Positions 10,301 through 19,027 of a stretch of 64,000 nt of DNA are shown one piece after another. This DNA comes from CAZYQW01 sp964649825 (GTDB lineage Bacteria; Planctomycetota; B15-G4; JADJEK01), in assembly GCA_964649825.1 (NCBI GenBank), contig CAZYQW010000137.1, forward strand, positions 62,001 to 126,000. The letters run 5' to 3'. The position numbers were made by a program, and so were the translations under genes. A model generated the notes under the pieces. That model was not told the DNA's origin. It worked only from the letters and a program-made list of their open reading frames with translations, and did no database searches. The first letter of the stretch is position 1. Each line of letters opens with the position of its first letter.

Positions 10301-10838
10301 CGGAATCCGGAGCGTACTCGCCCGCGGCGAACGCGACGTCGCTCCCGGCCGTGAACGCGCGGGCGTGGATCGATCGCGCCGCGTCCGCCGCGGCACCATG
10401 GGCATGGACCCTGACTCCGCTGAGATCCATGCCGAGCCGCGGCTCGAAGAACGCACGCGTGGATTCCGGCAACGGCTGCCCCTGACCTCTGAGTGCGTGG
10501 ATGCTCGCCTCGACGCGCGGCGTCACGACCGGTGCTCGGGAGTCGTCGCCGGCCGGCTTCCTCCGCGTCGACCCCGCGTCATCCACCGGCGCGCAGCGAG
10601 ACCCTGCCGCGCCGGACCTGCCGCGCCGCCCTGTCACCTGCTCCGCGAGTCGATCCGCCTCGCGCTCCTGAGGATCATCCGGGGCACCGACGGTGAGCTT
10701 GGCCTGCGCGCCCGTCGCCAGCCACTGCCAGAGCGGATTGACCGGCACCCGCTTGGTGGCTTCGCCCGTCGCGTTCACCGATGGAGATGGCGCCTTGGAG
10801 CCGGTCTTCGAGGGTTCACGACCTTTGGCCGCATGCAC
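7308..10838 (-). CDS. DUF4157 (HELxH) protein with ComEC-like metallo-beta-lactamase domain
   Basis: About 1176 residues. The frame runs far upstream but there it is antisense to another gene; the GTG at 10838 with GGAG upstream is the best start. Residues about 43-70 (D-D-P-x-E-x-E-A-D-R-L-A) and 118-197, with H-E-L-V-H at 189-193, form a DUF4157 module, a metallopeptidase-like domain known from proteins linked to extracellular contractile injection systems. Residues about 285-525 resemble the beta-lactamase-fold domain of ComEC: S-H-T-D-A-D-H at 352-358, an Asp near 484 and H-H-G-G at 520-523, giving a plausible metal site. The 650-residue remainder is helical, then beta-rich and unassigned. 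No signal peptide or injection-system structural gene is visible nearby. A delivered toxin or nuclease-like effector is possible but is inference. Confidence 0.75.
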   Translation of the reverse strand: MHAAKGREPSKTGSKAPSPSVNATGEATKRVPVNPLWQWLATGAQAKLTVGAPDDPQEREADRLAEQVTGRRGRSGAAGSRCAPVDDAGSTRRKPAGDDSRAPVVTPRVEASIHALRGQGQPLPESTRAFFEPRLGMDLSGVRVHAHGAAADAARSIHARAFTAGSDVAFAAGEYAPDSEPGRRLMAHELVHVRQQGASQGTVRRDASDPAGNGVGDARLDENRALLGTWGIELDEADEQRLATDFPAGFHVGDGDLLLFVTTTAESAEGVRLRGLRIVDPAPLQAGVESYIFPVGKGRSILVSSVSGAGSVILDLGVDQAGRTSGVGRLLNSVLALSASGAATLPIRALLSHTDADHLNAASAFLSHSAFRGTTLEVAREQLRSAVGQADWTAMRLNLVPSSQVVEIEVTGTAAAGSRVGPAGAQVHVRKQIIGDFELIEFRSVEAHRRMMDPSRRTFDKNSTSPVTVITDLVTGDRFLVTADARLRQFPEIVNAIGEAAFLRILGAQGRNLQLFEPPHHGGKVQGPDVAGMISALRLTYEAGGGAARLVMQTSESFIAPGGPSSFRFLEAAGVELDPVLADPSTGGTYQATRARGGALERVTFDTTGIQGVMALVRSQVPVLDAAYARLGEIRDLQTSARQMHEGLVLAGAPEPLLRSMEQIRAELAARERAFAVAANPVWTAMQTASSGEAGMRDSRDLSRVSARLAALATHARGIDLTNVRESLSTHEAGMSAYARVFTTLVSMMNALRFRDYQELHRLRGEYDASLRALRGIVGRRVVAEHVRATWKSIRATWSPERIHIIARRLGSHARVQRIMETHYRVELLESLTRQAQLNEMVERASSSGRQSYGPRGAPQMSARTRGGAGFLIALEGIRLGLDFWASHKAAEAAEAARDAADRKEGFQTVRWWVSRGAHPTVALVEGSSIISDALPQAEVLDVVAGKKTQDVPEYDKAVVVDVPVDDLMFLVHAYVLEAQSLQDWHELNDANPSGGPTFKRFGEGWGVRLWSRDDHRYKYFSIDEIQDPLDALLQRLEAGQQQELEKVVDASDGMVLGQQNTAWFFGSDRYAFVFNQSARRKRIDFGGTNPSWVQLGEQELDGEIYALVRAVDLPTYKELVEHYWRSNPNLHMGAHGNFYTYQVSRNVQGLALVDPDDLTFRPAATVSHAIRKTQT

Positions 10839-11195
10839 GACGATCGTGTCTCCGTCACATCCGCGATGGGTGCAGAATCCCGCCAACGCTCGGGATCGTA
10901 GCGACCCGGCGGCCGGGACGCTCCGACTCTCGAACCGGCCGAGCGTGGACGATCCTCGCCGGCACCTGGGCCTTGCCGAAGAACATCCGGCGCTCCTGCC
11001 ATGTTGCTGGGTCGTCGCCACGGGAGAAGAGCCACAAAAAACCGGGCGAACCTGAACGCCCGCTGCGGCGTTCGGCGCATGTTCCGTGGAGTTGATGCGG
11101 CTCCCGGTACGTCGCTTCGTCTCTCGCGGGAGCGACGGGCGAGGGGTCTTCCCGTCGCGGAGCCGCCGCGCCGCGGCCGAAACGGAGTTCCGACG
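10839..11195. other. Divergent intergenic region
   Basis: A 357-base spacer between the leftward DUF4157 gene and the rightward beta-propeller gene. It should contain both promoters. No conserved protein, hairpin or RNA element was recognised in it. Confidence 0.4.
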
Positions 11196-13289
11196 ATGCC
11201 ACACGTCTTGCGATGTCTCCCCCGCCGGTTGGCGGCGACGACCCGGCTGCTCCTCGTCGCCGCGGCCGTTGGGCCGAGCGCGGCCGCGGCTGACCTGCTG
11301 TGGAACAACCAGCATGGCGACACCAACTTCGGATCGACCGAGAGCTTCGTCAGCTCCGGCAGCGGCCAGAGCTGGGAGGTCGCCGACGACTTCGATGTCC
11401 ACGGGCTGATCGACCGGCTGTACGTCCTTGGCCACGACTGCTTCTCGTGCGACCCCCCGAACCTCGTCGGCGCGTGGGTGCGGTTCTACCAGTCGACCCC
11501 CGGCGGCCCCGGCGCCCTTCTGTCGCAGGAGCTGCTGCCCCCGACCGGCGACGGGTTCGGGATGGGGTCGCAAGGGACCCTCGACCTCATGCTCGCGAAA
11601 CCGTTCTTCGCGAGCGGTCTGACCTTTGTGTCGGTCCAGCTCGAGTTCGGTGGCGCCGGCTCCTTCTATTGGGAGTACGACTACAAGAACGGGTCGATCC
11701 CGCCGGAGTCGACCACCGTCTTCGGATCCCCGGCGGTCGTGAAGAGCCACGCGAACGGGTTCCAGTGGTCGCCCCCGACGTGGGTCGGGATGCCGATGAA
11801 CGTCGACATGCGGTTCCAGCTCTACGGTTCCGACGGTTCGCCTCCGGATCTCGGCAGCGACCCCTGTGGGTACTGGCTCCCGACCGACGTAAACGCACCT
11901 GCCAACACGTCCCACGGCGTGATGCGCGACGTCGACGTGGTGTCCGCGACCGACGCGTGGGCGGTCGGCGAGGCCAGGATCACCGCCTCGAGCGGCTGGA
12001 ACACCATCCCCGTGGTACGGCGCTTCGACGGAACGACGTGGAACTCGGTCGCGGTCCCGATCCCCGAGACGTACCCAGGAACGTCCAACGCCGGCCTGCT
12101 AGCCGTCGCAGCGGTCTCTCCGACCGACGTCTGGGCGGCCGGCTTCCAAGTGATCCAGGCCCCATCCGGCTTCGTCGGCACTCACATGCTCGTCATGCAC
12201 TTCGACGGATCGTCATGGTCGATCGTGCCCACGCCGATTCCCGACGGCTCCTCGGGCGACTACGTCGAGGGGATCGAGGTGGTCTCCAAGGATGACATCT
12301 GGTTCGTCGGTGACTGGATGGAGCCGATCAAGCGGCCCGCGCTCGCCATGCGCTGGACGGGTTCCGGCTTCACGATCTACGACACGCCGTACTTCCTGAC
12401 GGGCGGCCACGGCCTGAAGCGCGCGTCCGCGGTGTCCAAGAACGACGTGTGGGCGGTCGGCGGCGGCCACGACAACGATTGGCTCCTCGCGACGTACATC
12501 CTCCACTTCGACGGCAGCTCCTGGAGCCGCTTCGACGTGCCGGCCCCCGGCCCGAACATCCTCCACGACGTCTTCGCGCTCGCGTCGAACGACGTGTGGG
12601 CCTGCGGCGAAGTGCAGGTGGGCGCGAACATCCAACCGTTCTTCCTCCACTACGACGGCACGTCATGGAGCCAGTTCGCCAGCCCCGGCGGCGGCGGCGG
12701 GATCTTCGGGCTCTCCTCGACCGTCGTCTACAGCACGGGCGCAAACGTCGTGCTCTGGGACGGAACCGCGTGGACCGAGGTGACCGGCGACTTCGGCCAC
12801 CACCTCGGGATCTCGATGATCGCGGTGGACGGCGCGGCGGGGTGCGACATGATCGCCGTCGGCCGCGAGGTCGTCGCCGGCGACGTCCTGCCAACCGCCG
12901 TCCACATGAACCCGTCGACCTGGTTGACGGTGGGCGGTGCGGTCGGCGGCCCGGCGGGCCCGCCCGCGCTCCTCGGAGAGGGCCTGCCGTTGCCCGGCGC
13001 GACGCTCAAGCTCTCGCTCACCAACGCGCCGCCGTCGAGCGCCGCGATGCTCGTGGTGTCGACCCAGCTCCTCGGCCAACCGTTCTACGGCGGATTCCTG
13101 GTGCCTGCCCCGACGATCCTCCTCCCCAACCTACCCGTCGATGCGCTCGGCGAGCTCGACCTCTGGGCGGCGTGGCCGAACGCGGCGACGCCCAGCGGCA
13201 CCACCTTCGCCTTCCAGTACTGGATGCTGGATCCGACCGCGCCGTTCGGCGTGGCGGGGAGCAACGCGACGCTCGTCACGACCCCCTGA
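11196..13289 (+). CDS. Secreted beta-propeller protein with planctomycete-type C-terminal domain
   Basis: The ATG at 11196 follows ACGGAG and opens a signal peptide (Leu-Leu-Leu-Val-Ala-Ala-Ala core ending Ala-Ala-Ala-Asp), giving 697 residues. After an N-terminal region of about 190 residues resembling a beta-sandwich module, the protein carries six or so blade motifs of the type S-x-x-D-V/A-W-A-V-G, each paired with H-F-D-G-S/T-S-W-S. The last 130 residues are the shared C-terminal beta domain (L-P-L-P-G-A-T-L-K-L-S-L near its start). Extracellular binding or recognition is inferred. The 3' 320 bases are duplicated as a decayed copy at 18243-18578. Confidence 0.82.
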   Translation: MPHVLRCLPRRLAATTRLLLVAAAVGPSAAAADLLWNNQHGDTNFGSTESFVSSGSGQSWEVADDFDVHGLIDRLYVLGHDCFSCDPPNLVGAWVRFYQSTPGGPGALLSQELLPPTGDGFGMGSQGTLDLMLAKPFFASGLTFVSVQLEFGGAGSFYWEYDYKNGSIPPESTTVFGSPAVVKSHANGFQWSPPTWVGMPMNVDMRFQLYGSDGSPPDLGSDPCGYWLPTDVNAPANTSHGVMRDVDVVSATDAWAVGEARITASSGWNTIPVVRRFDGTTWNSVAVPIPETYPGTSNAGLLAVAAVSPTDVWAAGFQVIQAPSGFVGTHMLVMHFDGSSWSIVPTPIPDGSSGDYVEGIEVVSKDDIWFVGDWMEPIKRPALAMRWTGSGFTIYDTPYFLTGGHGLKRASAVSKNDVWAVGGGHDNDWLLATYILHFDGSSWSRFDVPAPGPNILHDVFALASNDVWACGEVQVGANIQPFFLHYDGTSWSQFASPGGGGGIFGLSSTVVYSTGANVVLWDGTAWTEVTGDFGHHLGISMIAVDGAAGCDMIAVGREVVAGDVLPTAVHMNPSTWLTVGGAVGGPAGPPALLGEGLPLPGATLKLSLTNAPPSSAAMLVVSTQLLGQPFYGGFLVPAPTILLPNLPVDALGELDLWAAWPNAATPSGTTFAFQYWMLDPTAPFGVAGSNATLVTTP

Positions 13290-13331
13290 CCGCCCGTCGA
13301 GGCAGTCTGCTGGCCGGCCGTCAGGAAGCTC
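12980..13331 (+). repeat. Parental copy of a long direct repeat (3' end of the propeller gene plus 42 bases)
   Basis: This stretch, the last 310 bases of the propeller gene and the first 42 bases after its stop, matches 18243-18578 with scattered substitutions and a few small gaps. The blocks before the stop and the C-C-G-C-C-C-G block after it are nearly identical. The two copies are in the same orientation and bracket the sigma-fusion and kelch genes. Confidence 0.85.
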
Positions 13332-13542
13332 GGACTCACGCCGGAGCACTCGGCCAAGGTCATCCGTGAAGTGGTCGACGCGGTCCGCGACGACCTGGCC
13401 GCCGGGTGCATTGCGACCGTGACGCCTCGGGGGATCCGCGTGCGAAGGCCCCCCTCGCCGCTCCTCTCGAACTTTTCGAGAAAGGAGAGCCAGTCGGCGC
13501 AACCCGCAGGGCTCCTGTGACAAGAGTCGACAGGAACCCCTC

Positions 13543-16500
13543 GTGGACAGAGCCGCACTCGCCCGTCAGCAGTTCATCTCCTACCGCGAGTCCGGTCATC
13601 CCGAGGCGCTGGCCGTGGTGTTCGATCTCTGCGCGCAAGAGCTCCTGCTGGTCGCGCACCACGTGGCCCGGGCCGGCGTGTCGCCGCAGGACCTGCTCCA
13701 GAGCACGTTCCTCGTCGCGATGCGGACCGCCGATCGGTTCGCCGCGGACCGGCCGCTCATGCCGTGGTTGTGCGGCATCCTGGCCAACGTGGCGCGGAAT
13801 CAGAACCGCACCGTGGTCCGCGCCGCGGACGTTCAGCGGCTGCCGTTCGCGCGAAGCGAAGATCCCGTCGAGCGAGCGGCAGTGTGCGAGCTCATGGACG
13901 CGCTCCGCGTCGCGTTGGAGGAAGTGCCGGGACGACAACGCGAGGTCCTGTCGCTGCGGCTCATCCATGGGCTGACGCCGACCGAGATCGCGCATGCGCT
14001 CGACGAGCCGGTCGGGACCGTGAAGAGCTGGCTGCACCGTGGCGTGGAGAGGCTCCGCCGCCTCCTCCCCGCCGGGTTCGCGGCCTCCTTGGTGGCGATC
14101 ATCACCGCAGAGAGAGCGCTCGCCGGTGTGCGCGGGACGATCCTTGCCGCGGCGCGCGCGTCCGCCCCAATCAGCTCCGTCGGCCGAGCCTCCGGTCCGG
14201 GCGGCGGCACGGTCACGACCGCGTCGAGGCTGACCATCAGTACGTCGATCGGAGCCGCGCTGGTTCTGGTGTGCGGACTCTTCGCGTGGCTCGGCTCGGG
14301 TTCGGAGCCCGCGCCAGTCGCCGCGGCGATCGGTCCCGGCGCGGCGCAATTCCTGCGGCAGAACGCCGCGCCACTACCGCTGGCGCGGCGCGAAGTGCGC
14401 GATCGAGAATCGACGCCGCCTCCCCGCACCACGCGACTGCGGGTCGAGGGTCGACACACCGAGGATGGCGCTCCCGCGCGATTCACGTTCTCTCTCGTTC
14501 CCCGCTTCGGGATCGAGCCGGCGTTTCGGTGCGTTTCGGCGCGGACGAATGCGGACGGCGTCGTCGTGCTCGAGGACCTGGCTCCCGGAGCGTATGAGCT
14601 GCGCCCCGATCGTGCGGAGCCGCGCGTGATCGAGGTCCGGCCCGGGGACGGGACGATCGTGATCGCGCTCCCGGCCCGGGTATGTGTCGAAGGCCGGGTC
14701 GTCGACGGGTTCGGGCGCGCGGTCGCGAGGGCAGGGCTCTGGCTCTCTTCCGCAGACGAGATCACGGCAGGCATGATCGCCGCCTTCACCGACGACGACG
14801 GTCGATTCATGGTTCGCGACGTTCCCGCCAACCGGGCGTTGGCCGCGGTCGCCGGCGGCTTCGCGCCGACCCCGCTCCGCGCGATCCCTGGCGGGACGGC
14901 CGCGGATGCCGCGCGGTCGACGTTGAACTTGGACTTCACGCTCGCCGAACCGACCCCTCCGGCCGAGCTGTGGGTCGTGGACGAGTCGGGCCACCCGCTT
15001 CCCGGCGCTTTGGTACAGATTGGTGCGAGCGCCCGGTGGTCCGAGGGCTCGATGAGCACCGTCCACGCGCTGCATCCGGCGCTCCGCTACATCACAGGTG
15101 AGGACGGGCGGGTGGTCGTCCGCGCGATTCCGCCGGGAACGACCCGACTCTGGGTCCGCGCCGCGGGGACCACTCCGTGGCGCGGCGTCCTGGAGCATCC
15201 GCGACGGGGCGGTGAACCGGTCGTGATCCGCCTCTCGCGTGGAGGGAGCTGCGTAGGCCGGATCGAAGCACCGGTGCGCGATCGAGCGGGGACGCGCATC
15301 GCGAGCGACGTCCGCACCGAAGTCGGCTCGCCAGCGGACGACGTCCCGCCGGACTTCGCCGCGCCGGTCGCGTTCGCCGACGCGGCAGGCTCGTTCCGAC
15401 TCGACGGCCTTTGCCCGGGCGAACACACGCTCCGCGCGTCCCACGAGGAGCTCGGCACCGAGACGCGACGCGTGACGATCGTGGACGGAGAGACGCTGAC
15501 GTGGTCTCCGACACTCGCTACGAATTGGTCCGTGGCCGGGCAAGCCATCGACCACGACGGGCAGCCGCTAGCCGGGTATCGCGTGACGGCGTTCGACGAA
15601 GATCTGCGTTACGACACCGCGGTCGTCGCTGCCGACGGTCGGTATCGGATCGCCCCTCTCGCGGGGCGCCCGAGCACAGTCTGGCTGCACGGCCCGGAGT
15701 CGGGGTACCCCGGCACGCTTTGTCATCGGGTCCTTCCCACTTCCTCACCGGCCGACGACGTCGTCCTACGCGTCCCCGCTCATCGCCGCCCGAGCGCGTA
15801 CGTCCGCGTCCGTGTCTTCGACGAAGCGTGGCGCCCGGTCCACGACGTACGCCTCACGTCGGCCGCCGACGGGACCATCGTCACGGGTCCGTGCGACGCG
15901 GACGGTTGGACGACGTTCGGCCCGGTGCCACCCGCTGCGTATTACCTGACCGCCGCCGGCGAGAAGTCGGTGCGATTGATGCATGGACCGATCACGCTCG
16001 CGGCCGACGAGATCGGCACGATCGATGACGTCCACATCCGTTCGCCAGGACACGTGCGGGCGCGGATCTCGGGACGCGATCGCAGCGCGGCCTCGCGCGT
16101 ACCCGCCGCGTTGATCACTCCCGACGGAACCACGATGGTCACCTTTTTCGTCATCGAGGATGGCGTCGGCACGACGTGGGGCATCCCTCCGGGCCGATAC
16201 GTCTGCCACGTCTTCACGACCGCGCTCGCGGTTCGGCCGGCCGAGGTCGAAGTCGTATCGGGATCGACCACGGAGGTCATCCTCGCGCGCGAGAGCACGC
16301 GGGAGGTGCACGTCGCGTACCGCCACCCGGAGCTCTGCCGAGGCCTGGTGCTGCATCGGCGGTGGAGGAATCAAGGGGCCGAGCCATGGACCCGTCTGGC
16401 GCAGCGCGTGCGCGAAGCGACCGACGGTCGCACCGTGACCACGATGCGACTCGCTCACGGCCCACAGCAACTCGAGGTGCATACGTGCGAGGGGCTTCGC

Positions 16501-16566
16501 GCTGCGATCACGTTCGACGTGCTGGACATCGACGAGCCCCAGATCTTCGAAGTCGATCTCGAATAG
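13543..16566 (+). CDS. ECF sigma factor fused to a membrane-anchored regulatory-like domain protein
   Basis: 1007 residues from a GTG start. Residues about 1-175 are an ECF sigma factor: region 2 with P-Q-D-L-L-Q-S-T-F-L near 48-57 and region 4 with L-T-P-T-E-I-A-H-A-L-D-E-P-V-G-T-V-K-S-W near 144-163. A membrane segment lies at about 232-251 (Ile-Gly-Ala-Ala-Leu-Val-Leu-Val-Cys-Gly). The following 750 residues hold repeated units such as G-R-V-V-D-x-x-G-x-A-V-x-x-A and D-x-D-G-R-F-x-V-x-D-V, typical of carboxypeptidase-regulatory-like (prealbumin-like) beta-sandwiches, probably outside the membrane. The architecture suggests a sigma factor tethered to its own sensor, perhaps freed by proteolysis. 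That mechanism is inference; the single open frame is visible. Confidence 0.82.
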   Translation: MDRAALARQQFISYRESGHPEALAVVFDLCAQELLLVAHHVARAGVSPQDLLQSTFLVAMRTADRFAADRPLMPWLCGILANVARNQNRTVVRAADVQRLPFARSEDPVERAAVCELMDALRVALEEVPGRQREVLSLRLIHGLTPTEIAHALDEPVGTVKSWLHRGVERLRRLLPAGFAASLVAIITAERALAGVRGTILAAARASAPISSVGRASGPGGGTVTTASRLTISTSIGAALVLVCGLFAWLGSGSEPAPVAAAIGPGAAQFLRQNAAPLPLARREVRDRESTPPPRTTRLRVEGRHTEDGAPARFTFSLVPRFGIEPAFRCVSARTNADGVVVLEDLAPGAYELRPDRAEPRVIEVRPGDGTIVIALPARVCVEGRVVDGFGRAVARAGLWLSSADEITAGMIAAFTDDDGRFMVRDVPANRALAAVAGGFAPTPLRAIPGGTAADAARSTLNLDFTLAEPTPPAELWVVDESGHPLPGALVQIGASARWSEGSMSTVHALHPALRYITGEDGRVVVRAIPPGTTRLWVRAAGTTPWRGVLEHPRRGGEPVVIRLSRGGSCVGRIEAPVRDRAGTRIASDVRTEVGSPADDVPPDFAAPVAFADAAGSFRLDGLCPGEHTLRASHEELGTETRRVTIVDGETLTWSPTLATNWSVAGQAIDHDGQPLAGYRVTAFDEDLRYDTAVVAADGRYRIAPLAGRPSTVWLHGPESGYPGTLCHRVLPTSSPADDVVLRVPAHRRPSAYVRVRVFDEAWRPVHDVRLTSAADGTIVTGPCDADGWTTFGPVPPAAYYLTAAGEKSVRLMHGPITLAADEIGTIDDVHIRSPGHVRARISGRDRSAASRVPAALITPDGTTMVTFFVIEDGVGTTWGIPPGRYVCHVFTTALAVRPAEVEVVSGSTTEVILARESTREVHVAYRHPELCRGLVLHRRWRNQGAEPWTRLAQRVREATDGRTVTTMRLAHGPQQLEVHTCEGLRAAITFDVLDIDEPQIFEVDLE

Positions 16567-16642
16567 GCGCAACCGCGCGCGCGTCGGCGACAAGGAACAG
16601 CGTCCGCCGCCACGGTGTCTCCCGCGAAAGGCAACGACTCCC

Positions 16643-18010
16643 ATGAGGAAGCACGCTCCCATCACCCTGACACTCCTCGCGACCGCGCTGCTCGGCCCCA
16701 CCGCCGGGGCCCAGCTCGCGTGGAGCGAGGTTCTGCCGGACCACGCGCCGGAAGCGCGGTTCGGTCACACGATGATCCAGAACCATCCATCGTTCCAACC
16801 GTTCCTGTTCGGTGGTACCGACGGCGTCGTCGCGTTCGGAGACACCTGGGTCTTCGATGGGGCCGACTGGAAACGCAAGGCGACGACCGGCCCGGCTGCG
16901 CGCCACGACCACGCGATGGTCATGCTCCACTACACCGACGACAGCATGCTGCTGTTCGGCGGCGAGGACGCGACCGGCGCGTTGCTCGGCGACACCTGGG
17001 CCTGGAACGGCTCGAGCTGGAGCCAGGTCGCAACGGCGATCGCGCCGAGCCCGCGGGCCGGCCACGCCTTCGCACGCGACGAGTACGAAGAGAAGGACTT
17101 CCTCCTGTTCGGCGGCCGCACCGCGAGCGGCGTGAGCGACGAGACTTGGCGTTTCGTCGACGGCCAGTGGCATCCCGTCGCCACCGGTCGCCGCCCGGCT
17201 GCGCGCGAAGGCCACTCGATGATCATGGTGAACGACACGCAGACGTTCATCATGTTCGGCGGTCACGCCGGCGGGACCGTGTTCGACGACGTGTGGGAGT
17301 TCGACGGTGTCGATTGGCGCCGTATCGGAACCCTCCCCGCGCCGCGCACCAACCAGTCGCCCGTGTACGAGAGCCTCTGGCGTTTCCGCATCATGACCTT
17401 CGGCGGCCGCGACGGCGCCGTGCTCGCCGACACGATCGAGCGAACCAGCAACGGGTTCTGGGTGAGCCACACGACGATCGGGTCCCCGGCGGCGCGCGAC
17501 GAGGCCGCCCTCGCTCTGGGCTGGAAACCCTCGCATCCGCAAACCGTGCTGTTCGGCGGCCGTGACAAGAACGGCGCCGCCCTCGGCGACACCTGGACCG
17601 TCGAGCCCGTGACGATGCCTTCTTCCGAGCTGTTCGGTCAGGGCTGCGGCCCCGGCGCGTGGAGCCTGAACGGCGGCGCCGACCTCTTCGTGTCGCACAG
17701 CGTACTCATGGGGAGCACCGTGTCGATGACCGCATACACGCCAGCCCCCGGCCGCGCGATCTTCGTGATCGGCGACGAGCTCGCCAACCCACCCCTCGGC
17801 TGCGGCCTGCTGGTCACCCCCTCCCAACTCCTCCCCGTCTTCGTCGAGTCCCTCTTCGCCGGCCTCGCCTTCGGAACCCTCGAGCTCGAGATCCCGTTCG
17901 AGCCAACCCTCCTCGGCGCCCAGATCTCCCTGCAAGCCATCGTCGAAATGGGCAAAGCCGCCGAACGCATCAGCATCTCCGCCGGAACCCGCGTGACGAT
18001 CGCCGAGTGA
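16643..18010 (+). CDS. Secreted kelch-repeat protein with C-terminal anchoring-type domain
   Basis: 455 residues from an ATG preceded by AAAGGC. Residues 1-23 are a signal peptide ending Ala-Gly-Ala-Gln. Six kelch-type units follow, each with (L/M/T)-F-G-G and a downstream D-T/V-W-x-(F/W) motif, enough for a six-bladed propeller (about residues 30-315). The C-terminal 130 residues start at F-G-Q-G-C-G-P-G and form the cysteine-containing version of the shared beta domain. It is probably an extracellular or cell-surface binding protein. It lies 76 bases after the sigma-fusion gene on the same strand and could be co-transcribed with it. Confidence 0.85.
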   Translation: MRKHAPITLTLLATALLGPTAGAQLAWSEVLPDHAPEARFGHTMIQNHPSFQPFLFGGTDGVVAFGDTWVFDGADWKRKATTGPAARHDHAMVMLHYTDDSMLLFGGEDATGALLGDTWAWNGSSWSQVATAIAPSPRAGHAFARDEYEEKDFLLFGGRTASGVSDETWRFVDGQWHPVATGRRPAAREGHSMIMVNDTQTFIMFGGHAGGTVFDDVWEFDGVDWRRIGTLPAPRTNQSPVYESLWRFRIMTFGGRDGAVLADTIERTSNGFWVSHTTIGSPAARDEAALALGWKPSHPQTVLFGGRDKNGAALGDTWTVEPVTMPSSELFGQGCGPGAWSLNGGADLFVSHSVLMGSTVSMTAYTPAPGRAIFVIGDELANPPLGCGLLVTPSQLLPVFVESLFAGLAFGTLELEIPFEPTLLGAQISLQAIVEMGKAAERISISAGTRVTIAE

Positions 18011-18020
18011 CCACGTCCGG

Positions 18021-18052
18021 GAGCGAGCGGATCCCCGTGGATCCCCTCGCTC
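18021..18052 (+). terminator. Strong hairpin after the kelch gene
   Basis: G-A-G-C-G-A-G (18021-18027) and G-G-A-T-C-C (18029-18034) pair with G-G-A-T-C-C (18039-18044) and C-T-C-G-C-T-C (18046-18052) around a C-C-G-T loop, leaving one C-C mismatch. It begins 11 bases after the kelch stop. There is no T run, so it may be a terminator or a transcript-stabilising hairpin. Confidence 0.5.
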
Positions 18053-18242
18053 GCGTCCGGCAGCGGCGTGATGGCGAGCGACCCGACGAAGTCGAGCTGA
18101 ATGGCGCGTGCCGGCACGGTCCGTTGCGAGCTCACGCTCGAGCCCGGCGCGCGTCGTACGATCACGCGTATCGGTACAAACACTACATGAGCTGGCGATG
18201 AGCCCGCCGTGATCCTGGCGACGCTCGGAAGATCGTGGTGAG

Positions 18243-18578
18243 AGCCTGCCGTTGCCCGGCGCGACGCTCGCCAACGCCGCCGTCGAGCACGGCGATGCTC
18301 GTGGTGTCGACCCAGCTCTCGGCCAGCCGTTCTACGGCGGATTCCTGGTGCCTGCCCCGACGATCCTCCTCCCCAACCTACGCGTCGATGCGCTCGGCGA
18401 GCTCGACCTCTGAGCGGCGTGGCCGAACGCGGCGACGCCCAGCGGCACCACCTTCGCCTTCCAGTACTGGATGCTGGATCCGACCGCGCCGTTCGGCGTG
18501 GCGGGAGCATCGCGACGCTCGTCACGACCCCCTGACCGCCCGCCGAGGCCGTGCTCTGGCCGGCGGTCCGGAAGGTCG
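18243..18578 (+). pseudogene. Decayed copy of the propeller gene 3' end
   Basis: It matches 12980-13331 almost base for base in several blocks but cannot encode a protein. About 14 bases are missing near its start, single-base deletions shift the frame near 18322 and 18505, and a TGG codon of the parent has become TGA at 18411-18413. It retains the parental stop region and about 40 bases beyond. There is no promoter, start or upstream part of the gene. It is best explained as one arm of a segmental duplication or recombination event. Confidence 0.85.
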
Positions 18579-19027
18579 TTTCGTCGTTCTTCACCGAGGA
18601 TCGGGCCACGAGACGGTCACGACGAACGGCTCCCCCGCCGGATCCGCGGCGCTCGCCGTTCTCGGGATCGAAGCGGAGCCACCCGACCGCGCCGTCGCCA
18701 CGACGACCCTCACCGGACACTTCGCGTGGCCCCGGTCCTCGTTCGTGATCGCCATTGTTTGAACGGAGTGTTCGGACTTCGATAACGTGGAAGCCGTCGC
18801 GTCGGCTGCGGATCGATCGCGATGGAGCGCACCGGCGACCACCGCGACGTGGATCGCGACGCTCCGCGGCGGGACGACGATCGGCGGCGCGGACGAGCGC
18901 GACACCGCCGCGAGCTTCTTCGGCGCCACGTACGACACCCCGCCCGAGCGGCTCGGTGCACACTCGAAACGGAGGCCACGGCCGTCACCTCCGGCCGGCG
19001 TGGCTCCGTCCGAAAGGAAGCAGAAAC
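18579..19027. other. Intergenic spacer, no gene recognised
   Basis: A 449-base stretch between the decayed repeat and the iron-permease-like gene. Rightward frames are open but have no start or motif that I can support. The only clear element is the AAAGGAAG ribosome site just before 19028. Confidence 0.35.

Noticed and set aside
10839..11915. Upstream extension of the DUF4157 frame to 11915
   Set aside because: The extra part is antisense to the start of the beta-propeller gene and has a shadow-type composition; the GTG at 10838 has its own GGAG site.
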